Positions 44,892-54,062 of a stretch of DNA of 64,000 nucleotides are shown here, in pieces; position 1 is the first letter of the stretch; the number at the start of each line of letters is the position of its first letter. The notes beneath the pieces are model-generated. The model was not told the DNA's origin and made no database searches. It saw nothing but the letters and a program-made list of their open reading frames with translations. Position numbers and translations under genes: made by a program. Source of the stretch: Peptococcus niger (GTDB lineage Bacteria; Bacillota; Peptococcia; Peptococcales; Peptococcaceae). The stretch covers positions 248,001 to 312,000 of the forward strand of contig NZ_FNAF01000001.1 in NCBI RefSeq assembly GCF_900101835.1. The letters are read 5' to 3'.

Positions 44892-46379
44892 TCAATCGTC
44901 CATCAATTTAAATTTCTGGATTTTTCCCAGCGAAGTCTTGGGTAAGGCGTCAAGATAAATAAACCGTTTGGGAATTTTATAGCCGGCCAAATGAGCCCGA
45001 CAATGGTCTACCAAGGCTTGCGCCGTTGGTAACGGCCTCGTCGCCTTCTCTTCCATGACAAGATAAGCCCAGGGCACGTAGCCCCATTGGGTATCTGCAT
45101 GACCGACAACCGCCACTTCAGCAACCCCCGGGTAGGTCATCAGGCAGCGTTCAATTTCCACAGCATAGATATTTTCCCCACCGGAAATAATCACATCTGT
45201 TAACCGGCTTTTCACATAGAGGTATCCGTCGCTATCCATAAGCCCGATGTCACCCGTTTTATACCAACCGTCAGCCGTAAAAGAGCGGGCATATTTTTCA
45301 GGCTGGTTAAGATATCCGCCGCAAAGCGCCGGTGACTGTATTTGAATCTCACCTGGATGACCTGTCGGCAAGTTGCCCTCACCAATGCGCAGCCTGTTCG
45401 GTAAAAGTACAAGGCCTGATGCCTCCGGTTTTCGTTCCGTGTCCGATAGACGCGTTGCAATGATTTGTGAGCAGGTTTCCGTCATTCCAAATGAACGAAT
45501 GACAGGAATGCCCCGTTCTGCACATGTTTGTAAGAGGCCTTTATCAAAAAATCCGCCGCCTAAAAGCATATAACGAAAAGTCGGCGGATAGCTGCCTTCA
45601 GCTAAGTTTTCCAGTAGCGCCGCCAGTGTATAAGCCACGACCGAAACAATTCGCCCAGCTCCGCTGCATAAAAGGTCGTTCACGCGCTCTGCATCAAACT
45701 TCCGCAACAAATAAACCGGACAACCGTATACCAAGCCCCTGATTAAAATAGACAGTCCGCTGATGTGAAATAGGGGCATCGTGCAAACCCAGGCATCGTC
45801 CTCAACCACACCTGTGTTAAGGGCACCGGCAAGGGCTGAAGCATAGTGATTTCCATACGTTTGCATTACCCCTTTGGGATGCCCGGTCGTACCTGACGTG
45901 TAAAGAATACTCATGACGCGTTCAAGATCATAGGTTGGAGTACCGCATCCGCTACCGACAGGCATCTCTTGCGCCTGTTTTCTGATTTCCTCCAGGCACA
46001 AAGGCAAGAGCACTGAACCTGCTCTTTGCTGCAAGCAGCTGACAGTTTCTGTAAAAGGGCCTTCATAAATCAAGACCTCTATCTCCGCATCTTGAATTTG
46101 ATACTGCAGCTCTTCAGGGGACAGTCGCGTATTTAGCAACACCATTTCAACATCTGTTTGCATAAGCGCCAAAATCATCAGATAAAAATCATCCGAATTA
46201 TTGGCCAAAAGCCCCATACGACGAGGAGCCAGATCTGCGGTATGGCTCATGAGTGCCTGAAGATACCGGCAGGCATCCTCATACAGGGCGGCAAAAGTCC
46301 AAGACCTGTCTTCAAAAACCAAGGCTAAGGCATCTGGTGTCTGCTGAGCGCGTTTCATTAACCAATTGTCATGTAGCAT
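44892..46379 (-). CDS. menE: o-Succinylbenzoate-CoA ligase
   Basis: A 495-residue acyl-CoA synthetase (AMP-forming) for menaquinone synthesis. The AMP-binding motif MSILYTSGTTGHPKG lies near 162. It also has WYKTGDIG near 380, RLTDVIISGGENIYAVEIE near 395 and the C-terminal lysine loop LPKTSLGKIQK. The ATG six bases after TTGAGGAA is taken over an upstream TTG. It follows menB with a 12-base gap. Confidence 0.88.
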   Translation of the reverse strand: MLHDNWLMKRAQQTPDALALVFEDRSWTFAALYEDACRYLQALMSHTADLAPRRMGLLANNSDDFYLMILALMQTDVEMVLLNTRLSPEELQYQIQDAEIEVLIYEGPFTETVSCLQQRAGSVLLPLCLEEIRKQAQEMPVGSGCGTPTYDLERVMSILYTSGTTGHPKGVMQTYGNHYASALAGALNTGVVEDDAWVCTMPLFHISGLSILIRGLVYGCPVYLLRKFDAERVNDLLCSGAGRIVSVVAYTLAALLENLAEGSYPPTFRYMLLGGGFFDKGLLQTCAERGIPVIRSFGMTETCSQIIATRLSDTERKPEASGLVLLPNRLRIGEGNLPTGHPGEIQIQSPALCGGYLNQPEKYARSFTADGWYKTGDIGLMDSDGYLYVKSRLTDVIISGGENIYAVEIERCLMTYPGVAEVAVVGHADTQWGYVPWAYLVMEEKATRPLPTAQALVDHCRAHLAGYKIPKRFIYLDALPKTSLGKIQKFKLMDD

Positions 46380-46390
46380 GTAACTGTTCC

Positions 46391-47209
46391 TCAAGGAAAC
46401 TTGGGAAAGGCATCAAAATCCGGATCTCTTTTTTCTAAAAAGGCATTTTTCCCTTCCTTGCCTTCATCTGTGGTGTAATACAGCATGGTGCAGTCGCCAC
46501 CCAATTGCTGAAGCCCAGCCAAGCCATCCGTATCTGCATTCATTGACGCTTTGATAAAACGTAAAGCCGTCGGCGACATCATAAGCATGCGTTCGCACCA
46601 TTGCAGGGTCACATCTTCTACCTCCGCCAGAGGCACAACGGTATTGACCCAGCCCATTTGGCAAGCCTCTTCAGCTGTATACTGACGGCACATAAACCAA
46701 ACTTCTTTAGCTTTTTTGTGACCAATCACTCTGGCCAAATAGCCGGAACCATAGCCGGCATCAAAAGAGCCGACTTTCGGACCGGTTTGCCCAAAACGGG
46801 CGTTATCCGCAGCAATGGTAATGTCACAAACCAGCTGTAAAATATTTCCGCCGCCGATGGACCAGCCTTTAACCATGGCAACAACCGGTTTCGGCAAAAT
46901 ACGAATCAAATGTTGCAAATCCAGCACGTTTAACCGGGCAATCCCATCTTGGCCCACATAGCCACCATTACCTCGGACTTTTTGATCACCGCCGGAACAA
47001 AAAGCTTTATCACCTGCCCCGGTTAGGATGACGATGCCGATGCTCGCATCATCACGACAAATGGTCATGGCCTCAATCATTTCCTGTATGGTGAGGGGCG
47101 TAAAGGCATTGTGGACCTCCGGCCGATTAATGGTAATCTTGGCAATTTTTCCGGCACGCTCAAAAACAATCTCTTGATAGCTCTTAATTTCCATCCACTG
47201 CTTGTCCAT
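46391..47209 (-). CDS. menB: 1,4-Dihydroxy-2-naphthoyl-CoA synthase
   Basis: A 272-residue crotonase-fold enzyme that closes the naphthoate ring. It has [10 protein letters not shown] near 75, [15 protein letters not shown] near 120, and [14 protein letters not shown] near 155 with the conserved Asp and Tyr that mark MenB among crotonases. The ATG has AGGAG five bases before it. The early steps (menF, menD, menH, menC) are not in the window. Confidence 0.95.
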   Translation of the reverse strand: MDKQWMEIKSYQEIVFERAGKIAKITINRPEVHNAFTPLTIQEMIEAMTICRDDASIGIVILTGAGDKAFCSGGDQKVRGNGGYVGQDGIARLNVLDLQHLIRILPKPVVAMVKGWSIGGGNILQLVCDITIAADNARFGQTGPKVGSFDAGYGSGYLARVIGHKKAKEVWFMCRQYTAEEACQMGWVNTVVPLAEVEDVTLQWCERMLMMSPTALRFIKASMNADTDGLAGLQQLGGDCTMLYYTTDEGKEGKNAFLEKRDPDFDAFPKFP

Positions 47210-47316
47210 AAGGTCTCCTTTCATAGAAACAAAAAATGGCTCTTATTATAATAATCTAACCTATCGAAATTCTACCACAATTTTACTTAATATACACTGC
47301 AAAAAATATTTTTCAT

Positions 47317-47355
47317 AAAAAAACAGAGGTCACCAAAAAATGGCAACCATCTGTT
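47317..47355 (-). terminator. Terminator of the phosphoglycerate mutase gene
   Basis: The arms ACAGATGGTTGCC and GGTGACCTCTGT pair with one bulge and wobble pairs, and the minus strand ends in a seven-T run, 14 bases after the stop. Confidence 0.85.
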
Positions 47356-47368
47356 TATAATGGTTATT

Positions 47369-48577
47369 TTATTCTGCCAGCAGCAGGCGCATAAGCGTAT
47401 GCCCTTCAGGCACAACCCAGCCCGTTTCCTGCGCATGTTTTTCAGTATAACCTTTTGCCGGATGTGTCGGTTCCTGGTTGGATCGGTACAGGGTAAAGGG
47501 AATTGGGTCTGCTGTATGGGTGCGTTCAACAATGGGGGTGGCATGGTCCGGCATAAGGAGCAAGTGATAGGGCTCACCGGCTTCTGCCAGGGCCGCCATC
47601 AGCGGTTGTAAAACACGCTGGTCCAACCGTTCTATGGCCGTTATTTTTTCCACCGGGTTCCCATGATGACCGGCTTCATCCGGTCCTTCAAAATGCAGGT
47701 AAACAAAGTCATTGTCCTTTAAAATGGTCAAGGCGGCCGCCAGTTTGCCTTCATAATTGGTATCCAGGGTTCCGGTGGCCCCTTCCACTTCCGGTGCCGT
47801 CAAACCTGCTGACAGCCCCAAGCCTTTCAGGAGGTCCACTGCGCTGACCACCCCGCCGGTTTTACCATATAATTCCTTAAAGGAGGTAAGCGCCGGGCTG
47901 GTGCCTTCTCCCCAGAACCAAGCCAAGTTTGCCGGTCGTTTGCCATCTGCAATACGCTTGCGATTAACCGGATGATCTTTTAAAATCGGCATAGACGCAC
48001 GCATAAGTTGATTGAAATAGTCCGCTTGTACGCCTTTCGGCAGATAGGCGCCGATTTTTTGCTCTAAAATATCATGAGGCGGTGTTTGGTCGGCCCCTGT
48101 CTGCCCACCATGAACCACCAGGCAGTGCCGATAACTGGTGCCGGTATAAATTTCATTCTCGGCCAGGGGCAAGGCTTCGTTAAGGGCCTGAACCAAGGCA
48201 TCCGCTTCAGCTGTGGTTATTTCACCGGCTGAATGATCCACCATGGTCAAGTCTTCAAAGGCCCCATCTTCCGTTACCGTCACCAAGTTCATGCGATAAG
48301 TCACATCATCAGCTGCCAAGGGCACCCCAATGCTGACCGCTTCCAGGGGCGAACGCCCGCTGTAAAATTGAACCGGGTCATAGCCCATAACACAAAGATT
48401 TGCCACGTCAGAACCGGGCGGAAACCCTTCCGGAATGGTATGCACCAAGCCTGTATCCCCTTCTTGGGCCAATTTATCAAAAGTCGGAATATGAGCCGCC
48501 TCCAAGGGCGTCTTGCCATCTAAATCCGGCACCGGATAGTCGGCCATGCCGTCACCTAAAAGAACGATGTATTTCAT
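47369..48577 (-). CDS. apgM: Cofactor-independent phosphoglycerate mutase, ApgM type
   Basis: A 402-residue metal-dependent phosphoglycerate mutase of the archaeal-type alkaline phosphatase superfamily. It begins YIVLLGDGMADYP, followed by PPGSDVANLCVMGYDP (active-site Ser) near 58 and HFEGPDEAGHHGN plus MPDHATP metal sites near 300-355. It interconverts 2- and 3-phosphoglycerate. Related proteins have been annotated as homoserine kinase, which is less likely. Monocistronic. Confidence 0.9.
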   Translation of the reverse strand: MKYIVLLGDGMADYPVPDLDGKTPLEAAHIPTFDKLAQEGDTGLVHTIPEGFPPGSDVANLCVMGYDPVQFYSGRSPLEAVSIGVPLAADDVTYRMNLVTVTEDGAFEDLTMVDHSAGEITTAEADALVQALNEALPLAENEIYTGTSYRHCLVVHGGQTGADQTPPHDILEQKIGAYLPKGVQADYFNQLMRASMPILKDHPVNRKRIADGKRPANLAWFWGEGTSPALTSFKELYGKTGGVVSAVDLLKGLGLSAGLTAPEVEGATGTLDTNYEGKLAAALTILKDNDFVYLHFEGPDEAGHHGNPVEKITAIERLDQRVLQPLMAALAEAGEPYHLLLMPDHATPIVERTHTADPIPFTLYRSNQEPTHPAKGYTEKHAQETGWVVPEGHTLMRLLLAE

Positions 48578-48657
48578 CGAATCACCACTTTCCATGAGAT
48601 AGAATTATGCTACCATAGACCTGCGTCCATATCGAGGGGGCAGGTGTCCATGTCTTA

Positions 48658-49314
48658 TCAATAAATTTTATCAGACAGTATTATTCCCTGGATCTCTGCC
48701 CATGAATATTGCGGGAAGCCGGCTGCCGAGTAAAGGTTTTTCATGTCGCCATTGCGCATATCCTGCAAGGCATAGGCGGTCATACCCGAAGCCCGCATGG
48801 CCTCTAAAGCCGACAGGTCATCGTCAAACCCGATGCAAGCAGCGGCCGGAATGGCCAATTCACGACAAACCGCATCGTATAGAAACCGATCTTTGCCCTG
48901 CTCATGGGCCTTGGGCACGGTCATTTTCAATTGAAAAAGGTCCAGGACGCCGTGACGTTTTAAGGCCGCTTCGTACAAGACAGCCGGTGATAAGGTCACC
49001 AGGGCCAAAGGGACCTGCGCCTCTGCAAGGGCGGTCAAGACCTCTCTGGCCCCTTCTTTCATGGGAATTTGCTGGGCGTAAGCCTCTAAAGACAAGGCTT
49101 CCCACTCTGCCATAATCTCTTGTGGGCTCATGTCCAAATGGTATTTTTCAGCGACAAAGACCGCAGAAGCGCTGTACTCCATTTGGGTCACTGCCCGTGT
49201 GTACTCTGCATCTTTGGTCAAATGATGGCGTGCTAAAAAAACGTCATCCACTTGTTTCCATACGCCATTGGAATCCAAGAGGGTTCCGTCTAAATCAAAA
49301 ATCGCTCCCTGCAT
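48658..49314 (-). CDS. HAD-family phosphatase
   Basis: A 218-residue haloacid dehalogenase hydrolase with FDLDGTLLDSNG (nucleophile Asp) at 6-17, a small helical cap, VTLSPA near 110, and IGFDDDLSALEAMRASG near 162 in place of the usual EDS. The physiological substrate is not evident. It follows pilT with 13 bases between. Confidence 0.85.
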   Translation of the reverse strand: MQGAIFDLDGTLLDSNGVWKQVDDVFLARHHLTKDAEYTRAVTQMEYSASAVFVAEKYHLDMSPQEIMAEWEALSLEAYAQQIPMKEGAREVLTALAEAQVPLALVTLSPAVLYEAALKRHGVLDLFQLKMTVPKAHEQGKDRFLYDAVCRELAIPAAACIGFDDDLSALEAMRASGMTAYALQDMRNGDMKNLYSAAGFPQYSWAEIQGIILSDKIY

Positions 49315-49327
49315 AACATCTCCTGGT

Positions 49328-50335
49328 TTATGACATGCCTAACAGTATCGTCAATCGCTCCGGATGGCGGGCCAATTGAAAGGCATCCGCCGCATCCAAT
49401 AAACCCCTTTGAACGTGATTGGCCAAATGGGCTTCAAAGCTCAATCCGCCGCCCTGGTTTTCAAGACTTTGCGCAATCAGGGACCAGGCCCCGTCTCTAA
49501 TTTGACGGGCCAGCCCTTCAGATTGAAGCAAGACTTCCGCAACCGGTAAGAGCCCGTCTGTCAGCGGACTGGATATCAAGGTTTGGGCAACGACACCACG
49601 CAATACTTCCGCTAAAATGCCTTGCCACAAGGGGCGCTCTTCGGCATCAATCAAGTGCACCAACCGCATCAGCGCCTGAACCACATCTGCACTGTGCAGG
49701 GTCGTCATCACCAGGTGCCCGGTTTCGGCCAAATACAAGACGCCCTTTGCCGCTTCTGCTGTGCGAATTTCGCCAACCATGATGACATCCGGATCCGCCC
49801 GCAAGGCAGCTGCCAACAGAGGGGCCAGGGCCTCATCTGCTGTCAGCTCAGTTTGCGTAATAAGCGCCTCATCCGACGCCAGCAAATACTCCACCGGCCG
49901 TTCAAAGGTCATCAGGTGACCGCCGGCAGCAGCCCGGTGCTTCAGCATCGCAGCCAAGCTGGTAGACTTGCCGCTGCCTGTCGGTCCGGTTAGTAAAATC
50001 AAACCGCTTTTTTCTGTGGCCAGTCGCGCCAGCTGATCCGGCAAATGAAGCTCTTGAATATCCGGCACCTGGCCGGGTAAAAATCGCAAGGCCCAAGCTG
50101 AGCCGTGGTAGGTTTGGTAGCGATGCACCCGGACCCGGCGGCCGAACAAGGAAACTGCAAAATCATCTTGAACGGCTAGGCCTTGATGCTGAAAAAAGGC
50201 CAACAGGTCAGCTGCTGTCCATTGGACACCAGCTACCTTGTCAAGCTTTCCGTTTTTTCTCACGTAAACGCCGTCATGGGTAAAGTGAACATCTGTAACG
50301 CCGCTCTCCATGGCAGCCTGCAAAAATTCATTCAT
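49328..50335 (-). CDS. pilT: Type IV pilus retraction-type ATPase PilT
   Basis: A 335-residue secretion ATPase. It has Walker A GPTGSGKSTS near 116, an Asp box TFERPVEY near 145, Walker B/His boxes LRADPDVIMVGEIR near 183 and GHLVMTTLHSADV near 209. Length and lack of a long N domain fit PilT more than PilB/GspE. No pilin or assembly genes are adjacent apart from the divergent peptidase, so the remaining pilus genes must be elsewhere. Confidence 0.9.
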   Translation of the reverse strand: MNEFLQAAMESGVTDVHFTHDGVYVRKNGKLDKVAGVQWTAADLLAFFQHQGLAVQDDFAVSLFGRRVRVHRYQTYHGSAWALRFLPGQVPDIQELHLPDQLARLATEKSGLILLTGPTGSGKSTSLAAMLKHRAAAGGHLMTFERPVEYLLASDEALITQTELTADEALAPLLAAALRADPDVIMVGEIRTAEAAKGVLYLAETGHLVMTTLHSADVVQALMRLVHLIDAEERPLWQGILAEVLRGVVAQTLISSPLTDGLLPVAEVLLQSEGLARQIRDGAWSLIAQSLENQGGGLSFEAHLANHVQRGLLDAADAFQLARHPERLTILLGMS

Positions 50336-50367
50336 GTTATACTCCCTATATTCCTGGAGGGTCTACC

Positions 50368-51012
50368 TTGTCCAATTCTACAAACACCTTACTCTTACCC
50401 CTTATTTTTTTATCCGTTTGGGCCGTCTGCAGCGGCTTGGCGCTTTTTGCCTTGCGGCGCAGGCAAGAGGCCATTGCCCTATCGGCCAAATATATCGTCC
50501 TGCCGGCCATCTTTCCCGCCTTTTGGTCCATCGCTATTTTTAGTCGCACAGCCGATGCCCGGTTGGCGGCCTGGTATGTCCTCTTGGGCTGCCTGCTCTT
50601 CCTGCTCGCTTATGATGATTTTGCCTATCGGTCCATCCTAACCGTTGATTTACTGGCCCTTGCCGGCTTAATTGGGGTAGAAGTCCTTGTCTGGCAGACG
50701 CCGATCATGACCTCACGGCTGATTATGGTTGCCCTCGCCCTTGTCATCATCTTACCCGTCCTATACTTCTATCCGCAAGGGTTTGGGGAGGGCGACGGAT
50801 GGGTCATCGGCCTGTCCGCCTTCTTATGCGGTGCCGGTTTTTATCCGCGCATCTTCCTCATCAGCATTATTTTAGCGCTTCTACAAGGAATCATCGATAG
50901 CATCTGGGTCGGTGCCGTCAGCCGCAAACCGATCCCCCTGGTCTCCTGGTTGGCCATCGGTTTGCTGATTGGCCTGCTCATTTGGCCCGATGCCCTGCTA
51001 AATTTTATTTAG
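50368..51012 (+). CDS. A24-type prepilin peptidase-like protein
   Basis: A 214-residue membrane protein with seven to eight helices and the two aspartates of the family: AYDDFAYRS near 87 and GEGDG (GxGD motif) near 140. This fits a prepilin leader peptidase lacking the cytoplasmic methyltransferase half, as in ComC or archaeal FlaK. It starts with TTG seven bases after GGAGG. Divergent from pilT by 32 bases, which suggests shared pilus or competence function. Confidence 0.77.
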   Translation: MSNSTNTLLLPLIFLSVWAVCSGLALFALRRRQEAIALSAKYIVLPAIFPAFWSIAIFSRTADARLAAWYVLLGCLLFLLAYDDFAYRSILTVDLLALAGLIGVEVLVWQTPIMTSRLIMVALALVIILPVLYFYPQGFGEGDGWVIGLSAFLCGAGFYPRIFLISIILALLQGIIDSIWVGAVSRKPIPLVSWLAIGLLIGLLIWPDALLNFI

Positions 51013-51878
51013 GCCGCCAAGGCTGTATTGGTTTTCTGGGTGGATAGGTACAAGTTTTGGCCGTCGCTTTCTAAGGCAATATGCCCGCTTTGCTCCGTAC
51101 TATAAACCTCTGCACCAAGCTTTTGCCAGCGATGAATCACCAATTGATCCGGATGACCATAACTGTTTGCCCCAACAGAAATAACCGCCAGCTTGGGCTT
51201 TACCGCCTGGACAAATGCCGGCGAACTGGACGTGGTACTGCCGTGATGACCAACTTTAATCACCGTTGAACGAATACCCTTGCCATATTTCGCCAAAACA
51301 TCATCCTCTTCAGCCTTTTCAGCATCGCCGGTAAACAGGAAGTGATGGCGCCCGTAAGTTATCCGCATGATAATGCTCGCACTATTTCCGTCAGCCCCGC
51401 TGGCATCTCTCGGCCCCACCACCTCACAGGCAAGGCCTTTGGAAAAATTAATCCGATCTCCAGCCTGCAAGGCAACCGGGGTCAATCCCTGGACTTGCGC
51501 AGCGCTTAAATACGCAGAAAATATCCGGCTATCCGAATAGCCATTGCCGTAAAGGGCGGTCACCTGATATTTATTTAAAATGCCTACCAGGCCACCCATA
51601 TGGTCCTCGTGGGCATGCGTTGCCACCACCGCCTCAAGCTGCCGAACACCATAGGCCGACAAAACATTGTCAACCGTCTGAAAAGCGGAAGGAACGCCAG
51701 CATCAATCAGCATTGCCTTGCCATCAGGAGCGATGATTAATGCGCTGTCCCCTTCGCCAACGTCAATAAAAATAATTTTCAACAGGCCATCTGTAGCCGT
51801 CGGTGTTTCCTCTTCAGCCGGTGCACATCCACCGATAAAGCAGACCATAATAATCCATAAAGCAATAACTTTCTTCAA
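51009..51878 (-). CDS. ComEC/Rec2-like metallo-beta-lactamase lipoprotein
   Basis: A 289-residue lipoprotein with a TTG start eight bases after AGGAGG and lipobox IGGC (Cys18). The metallo-beta-lactamase domain has IFIDVGEGDSALII, the metal motif THAHEDHMGG near 86, LFTGDAEKAEE near 180 and KVGHHGSTTSS near 207, all like the C-terminal part of ComEC. It is probably outside the membrane and may process DNA; a nuclease or phosphodiesterase role is inferred. Its last bases overlap the plus-strand prepilin peptidase end. Confidence 0.88.
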   Translation of the reverse strand: MKKVIALWIIMVCFIGGCAPAEEETPTATDGLLKIIFIDVGEGDSALIIAPDGKAMLIDAGVPSAFQTVDNVLSAYGVRQLEAVVATHAHEDHMGGLVGILNKYQVTALYGNGYSDSRIFSAYLSAAQVQGLTPVALQAGDRINFSKGLACEVVGPRDASGADGNSASIIMRITYGRHHFLFTGDAEKAEEDDVLAKYGKGIRSTVIKVGHHGSTTSSSPAFVQAVKPKLAVISVGANSYGHPDQLVIHRWQKLGAEVYSTEQSGHIALESDGQNLYLSTQKTNTALAA

Positions 51879-51915
51879 TGATTGTTCCTCCTGTGCTAGC
51901 CTTAAAGGCCCCTCT

Positions 51916-51921
51916 ATTATA
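51916..51921 (-). promoter_or_regulatory. -10 box of the MBL lipoprotein gene
   Basis: The minus strand has TATAAT directly after the aminotransferase terminator T-run, 38 bases before the TTG start. The -35 box would lie in the terminator stem and is weak. Confidence 0.4.
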
Positions 51922-51922
51922 C

Positions 51923-51960
51923 AAAAAAATCGCCCAACATAAAATGTTGAGCGATTTTTT
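51923..51960. terminator. Terminator after the aminotransferase gene
   Basis: The 13-base arms AAAATCGCTCAAC and its near-complement have a short loop and T-runs on both strands. It is placed right after the stop of the minus-strand aminotransferase. Confidence 0.9.
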
Positions 51961-51970
51961 CCTGTTCAGG

Positions 51971-53170
51971 TTAAATGACCTGACGTCCGGGATAAGCTTT
52001 CAAGGCTTCTTCTAAAACTTTCATGGCTTTTTCCAGCTCGCCGGTTTCTAAAATATAAGCAATCCGGGCTTCGTTTTTCCCTAAGCCCTGACTTGCATAG
52101 AACCCTTCTAAAGGCGCCATCATAAGGGTCTCTCCCTGGTAGTCAAAATCGGAAAGCATCCAAATAATGAATTTTTCCGCATCATCAACCGGTAATTTAA
52201 CGGCCACATAAAAAGCACCCTTCGGTTCTTCACAGATAACGCCATCCATTTTTTTCAGGGCGTTAAAGACCGTATCACGACGCTTACGGTATTCATCATT
52301 GACCTCTTTAAAGTAGTCAACCGGCGTCCGGTACAATTCTGTAGCACCAATCATTTCAATGGTCGGTACGCATAGACGTCCTTGGCAAAGTTTTAGGACA
52401 CCGCCCATAAAGTCTTTATTTTTAGATGCCAGGCTCCCGATGCGCGCACCACAGGCACTGTAGCGCTTGGAGACCGAGTCAACAATCACAACGCGGTCCT
52501 CAGCTTCCGGGAAGTTACCGAAGCTCTTATAGTCTAAACCGTCATAGACAAATTCACGATACACCTCATCGGCCACAATAAAGATGTCTTTATCAATGGC
52601 AATGTCAACAATCATTTTAATTTCTTCAGCGGTATAGACCACCCCGGTCGGGTTGCCCGGGTTGTTTAAAATAAAGGCGCGTGTTTTGTCGTCCAGCACT
52701 TTTTCAATTTCTTCGCGGGCCGGAAAATGGAAGCCGTCTTCCGCTTTGGTGGTAATCCCACGCACTTCAACATTGACCGCAGAAGCAAAGCCGTTGTAGT
52801 TGGTATAGAAGGGCTCAGCCACCACAATATTGTCACCCGGATCACACAGGGTAATGATTGCAAAAAGCAAGGCTTCACTGCCGCCATTGGTGATGATGAT
52901 TTCATCTTGGTCAAAATCCATATCATAGGTTTTATAGTAAGCCTGAATGGCCTCAATTAATGTCGCATCACCGGCAGAATCGGCATAAGCTAAAACTTCC
53001 AAATCAACATCACGAATGGCATTAAAAAAGCCTTTCGGGGTTTTAATGTCCGGTTGGCCGATATTTAAAGGATAAACTTTTTTGCCCGCTTTCCGTGCCG
53101 CATTAGCATAGGGCACCAGGCGACGAATCGGAGAAGATTGCATATGTGATACGCGACTAGACATTTCCAT
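51971..53170 (-). CDS. Class I PLP-dependent aminotransferase
   Basis: A 399-residue fold-type I aminotransferase, close in size to AspC/PatA-type enzymes. It has YPLNIGQPDIKTPKG near 34, ILNNPGNPTGVVYT near 165 and the PLP lysine in VDSVSKRYSACGARIG near 233. The C-terminal Arg is in NEARIAYILE. Aspartate, aromatic or alanine substrates are all possible. The start is one of two close ATG codons with a poor ribosome site. Confidence 0.88.
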   Translation of the reverse strand: MEMSSRVSHMQSSPIRRLVPYANAARKAGKKVYPLNIGQPDIKTPKGFFNAIRDVDLEVLAYADSAGDATLIEAIQAYYKTYDMDFDQDEIIITNGGSEALLFAIITLCDPGDNIVVAEPFYTNYNGFASAVNVEVRGITTKAEDGFHFPAREEIEKVLDDKTRAFILNNPGNPTGVVYTAEEIKMIVDIAIDKDIFIVADEVYREFVYDGLDYKSFGNFPEAEDRVVIVDSVSKRYSACGARIGSLASKNKDFMGGVLKLCQGRLCVPTIEMIGATELYRTPVDYFKEVNDEYRKRRDTVFNALKKMDGVICEEPKGAFYVAVKLPVDDAEKFIIWMLSDFDYQGETLMMAPLEGFYASQGLGKNEARIAYILETGELEKAMKVLEEALKAYPGRQVI

Positions 53171-53302
53171 TTTTCTTGTCACACTCCATTTCAAAAAATC
53201 AAATAATACAAGCAATTCAAATTGCTACAATTGTCAGTAACATCATACCATGTCGAATATTAAAATACTATGATTTAAATGAACTACCTCTTTATAAACA
53301 AA

Positions 53303-53358
53303 GGCGACCTGGCTTGCAATCCCGCTTCTAGCAAGGGATTGCAAGGTCCAAGGTCGCC
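53303..53358. terminator. Long terminator hairpin after the Crp/Fnr gene
   Basis: A 21-24 base imperfect stem (GGCGACCTTGG outer part, TTGCAATCCC inner part) has an 11-base loop. The minus strand continues TTTGTTT and the plus strand continues with a later T6. Confidence 0.8.
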
Positions 53359-53369
53359 GATTAGCTTTT

Positions 53370-54029
53370 TTAATAGATGAGTTGGCGCCCATTCATAATA
53401 TATTCCAGCATTAAATCCGTGTCCGTAATAAACACGCGACGCCCTTCCGTGACAATGGCACCTTGCTCACGAAGTGCCCGCATCATTTTTGAAATGGTGA
53501 CCTTATGCACACCGAGTTTCTGGGACAAGCGAATAAAGCTGGAGTAATCCGGGCTAACGCGCCGCCGCCCCTCTTCCGTTAAGTAGGAATTAAAGTACAG
53601 AAGCTTGCACAATTGATTGGGAACGCGCCCTTCCTGGCGTGCTGCAAAGAGCCAGCTGATTTGCCGCTGTTTTTCAATGCTTACCGCTAATAAGCCTTTT
53701 AATAGGTCAGCGTCTTCACTGAAATAGGCCATGGCCACATCCACAGGAATGCGATAAGCACACACCGGCTCTGTGGCGATAAAGTTGCATTCACTGACCT
53801 GGTCATTTGAAAACATGGCCAAAACCCCAACCAGGGCATCATAAAATGAGCCGAAAGCGGTTTTAAAGTCAAAGAATACTTCATTGCCGCCTTCCGTCTT
53901 TGCGCCACGATAGCACCGTCCTGTTTCCAGATAATAAATATTATCTACCGGTTCGCCTTGACGAATGATATAATCGCCACGATAAAAAATAACGCGTTTG
54001 ACACCACTGCGATTAAGTAAGTCTTCCAT
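53370..54029 (-). CDS. Crp/Fnr-family transcriptional regulator
   Basis: A 219-residue regulator with an N-terminal cyclic-nucleotide-type beta roll (about 10-120; YIIRQGEPVDNIYYLETGR) and a C-terminal winged helix (LSQKLGVHKVTISKMMRALREQG near 165-190). No N-terminal cysteine cluster for an Fe-S centre is seen, so it is not a typical oxygen-sensing Fnr. The nucleotidase gene is just upstream on the same strand (33-base gap), so nucleotide metabolism is one possible link. Confidence 0.88.
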   Translation of the reverse strand: MEDLLNRSGVKRVIFYRGDYIIRQGEPVDNIYYLETGRCYRGAKTEGGNEVFFDFKTAFGSFYDALVGVLAMFSNDQVSECNFIATEPVCAYRIPVDVAMAYFSEDADLLKGLLAVSIEKQRQISWLFAARQEGRVPNQLCKLLYFNSYLTEEGRRRVSPDYSSFIRLSQKLGVHKVTISKMMRALREQGAIVTEGRRVFITDTDLMLEYIMNGRQLIY

Positions 54030-54062
54030 ACTCTTTTACCTCTTTCATGATTCGTGACATGC

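Noticed and set aside
47219-47316. AT-rich gap between menB and the mutase terminator
   Set aside because: Checked for a small gene or RNA; only short AT-rich sequence was seen.
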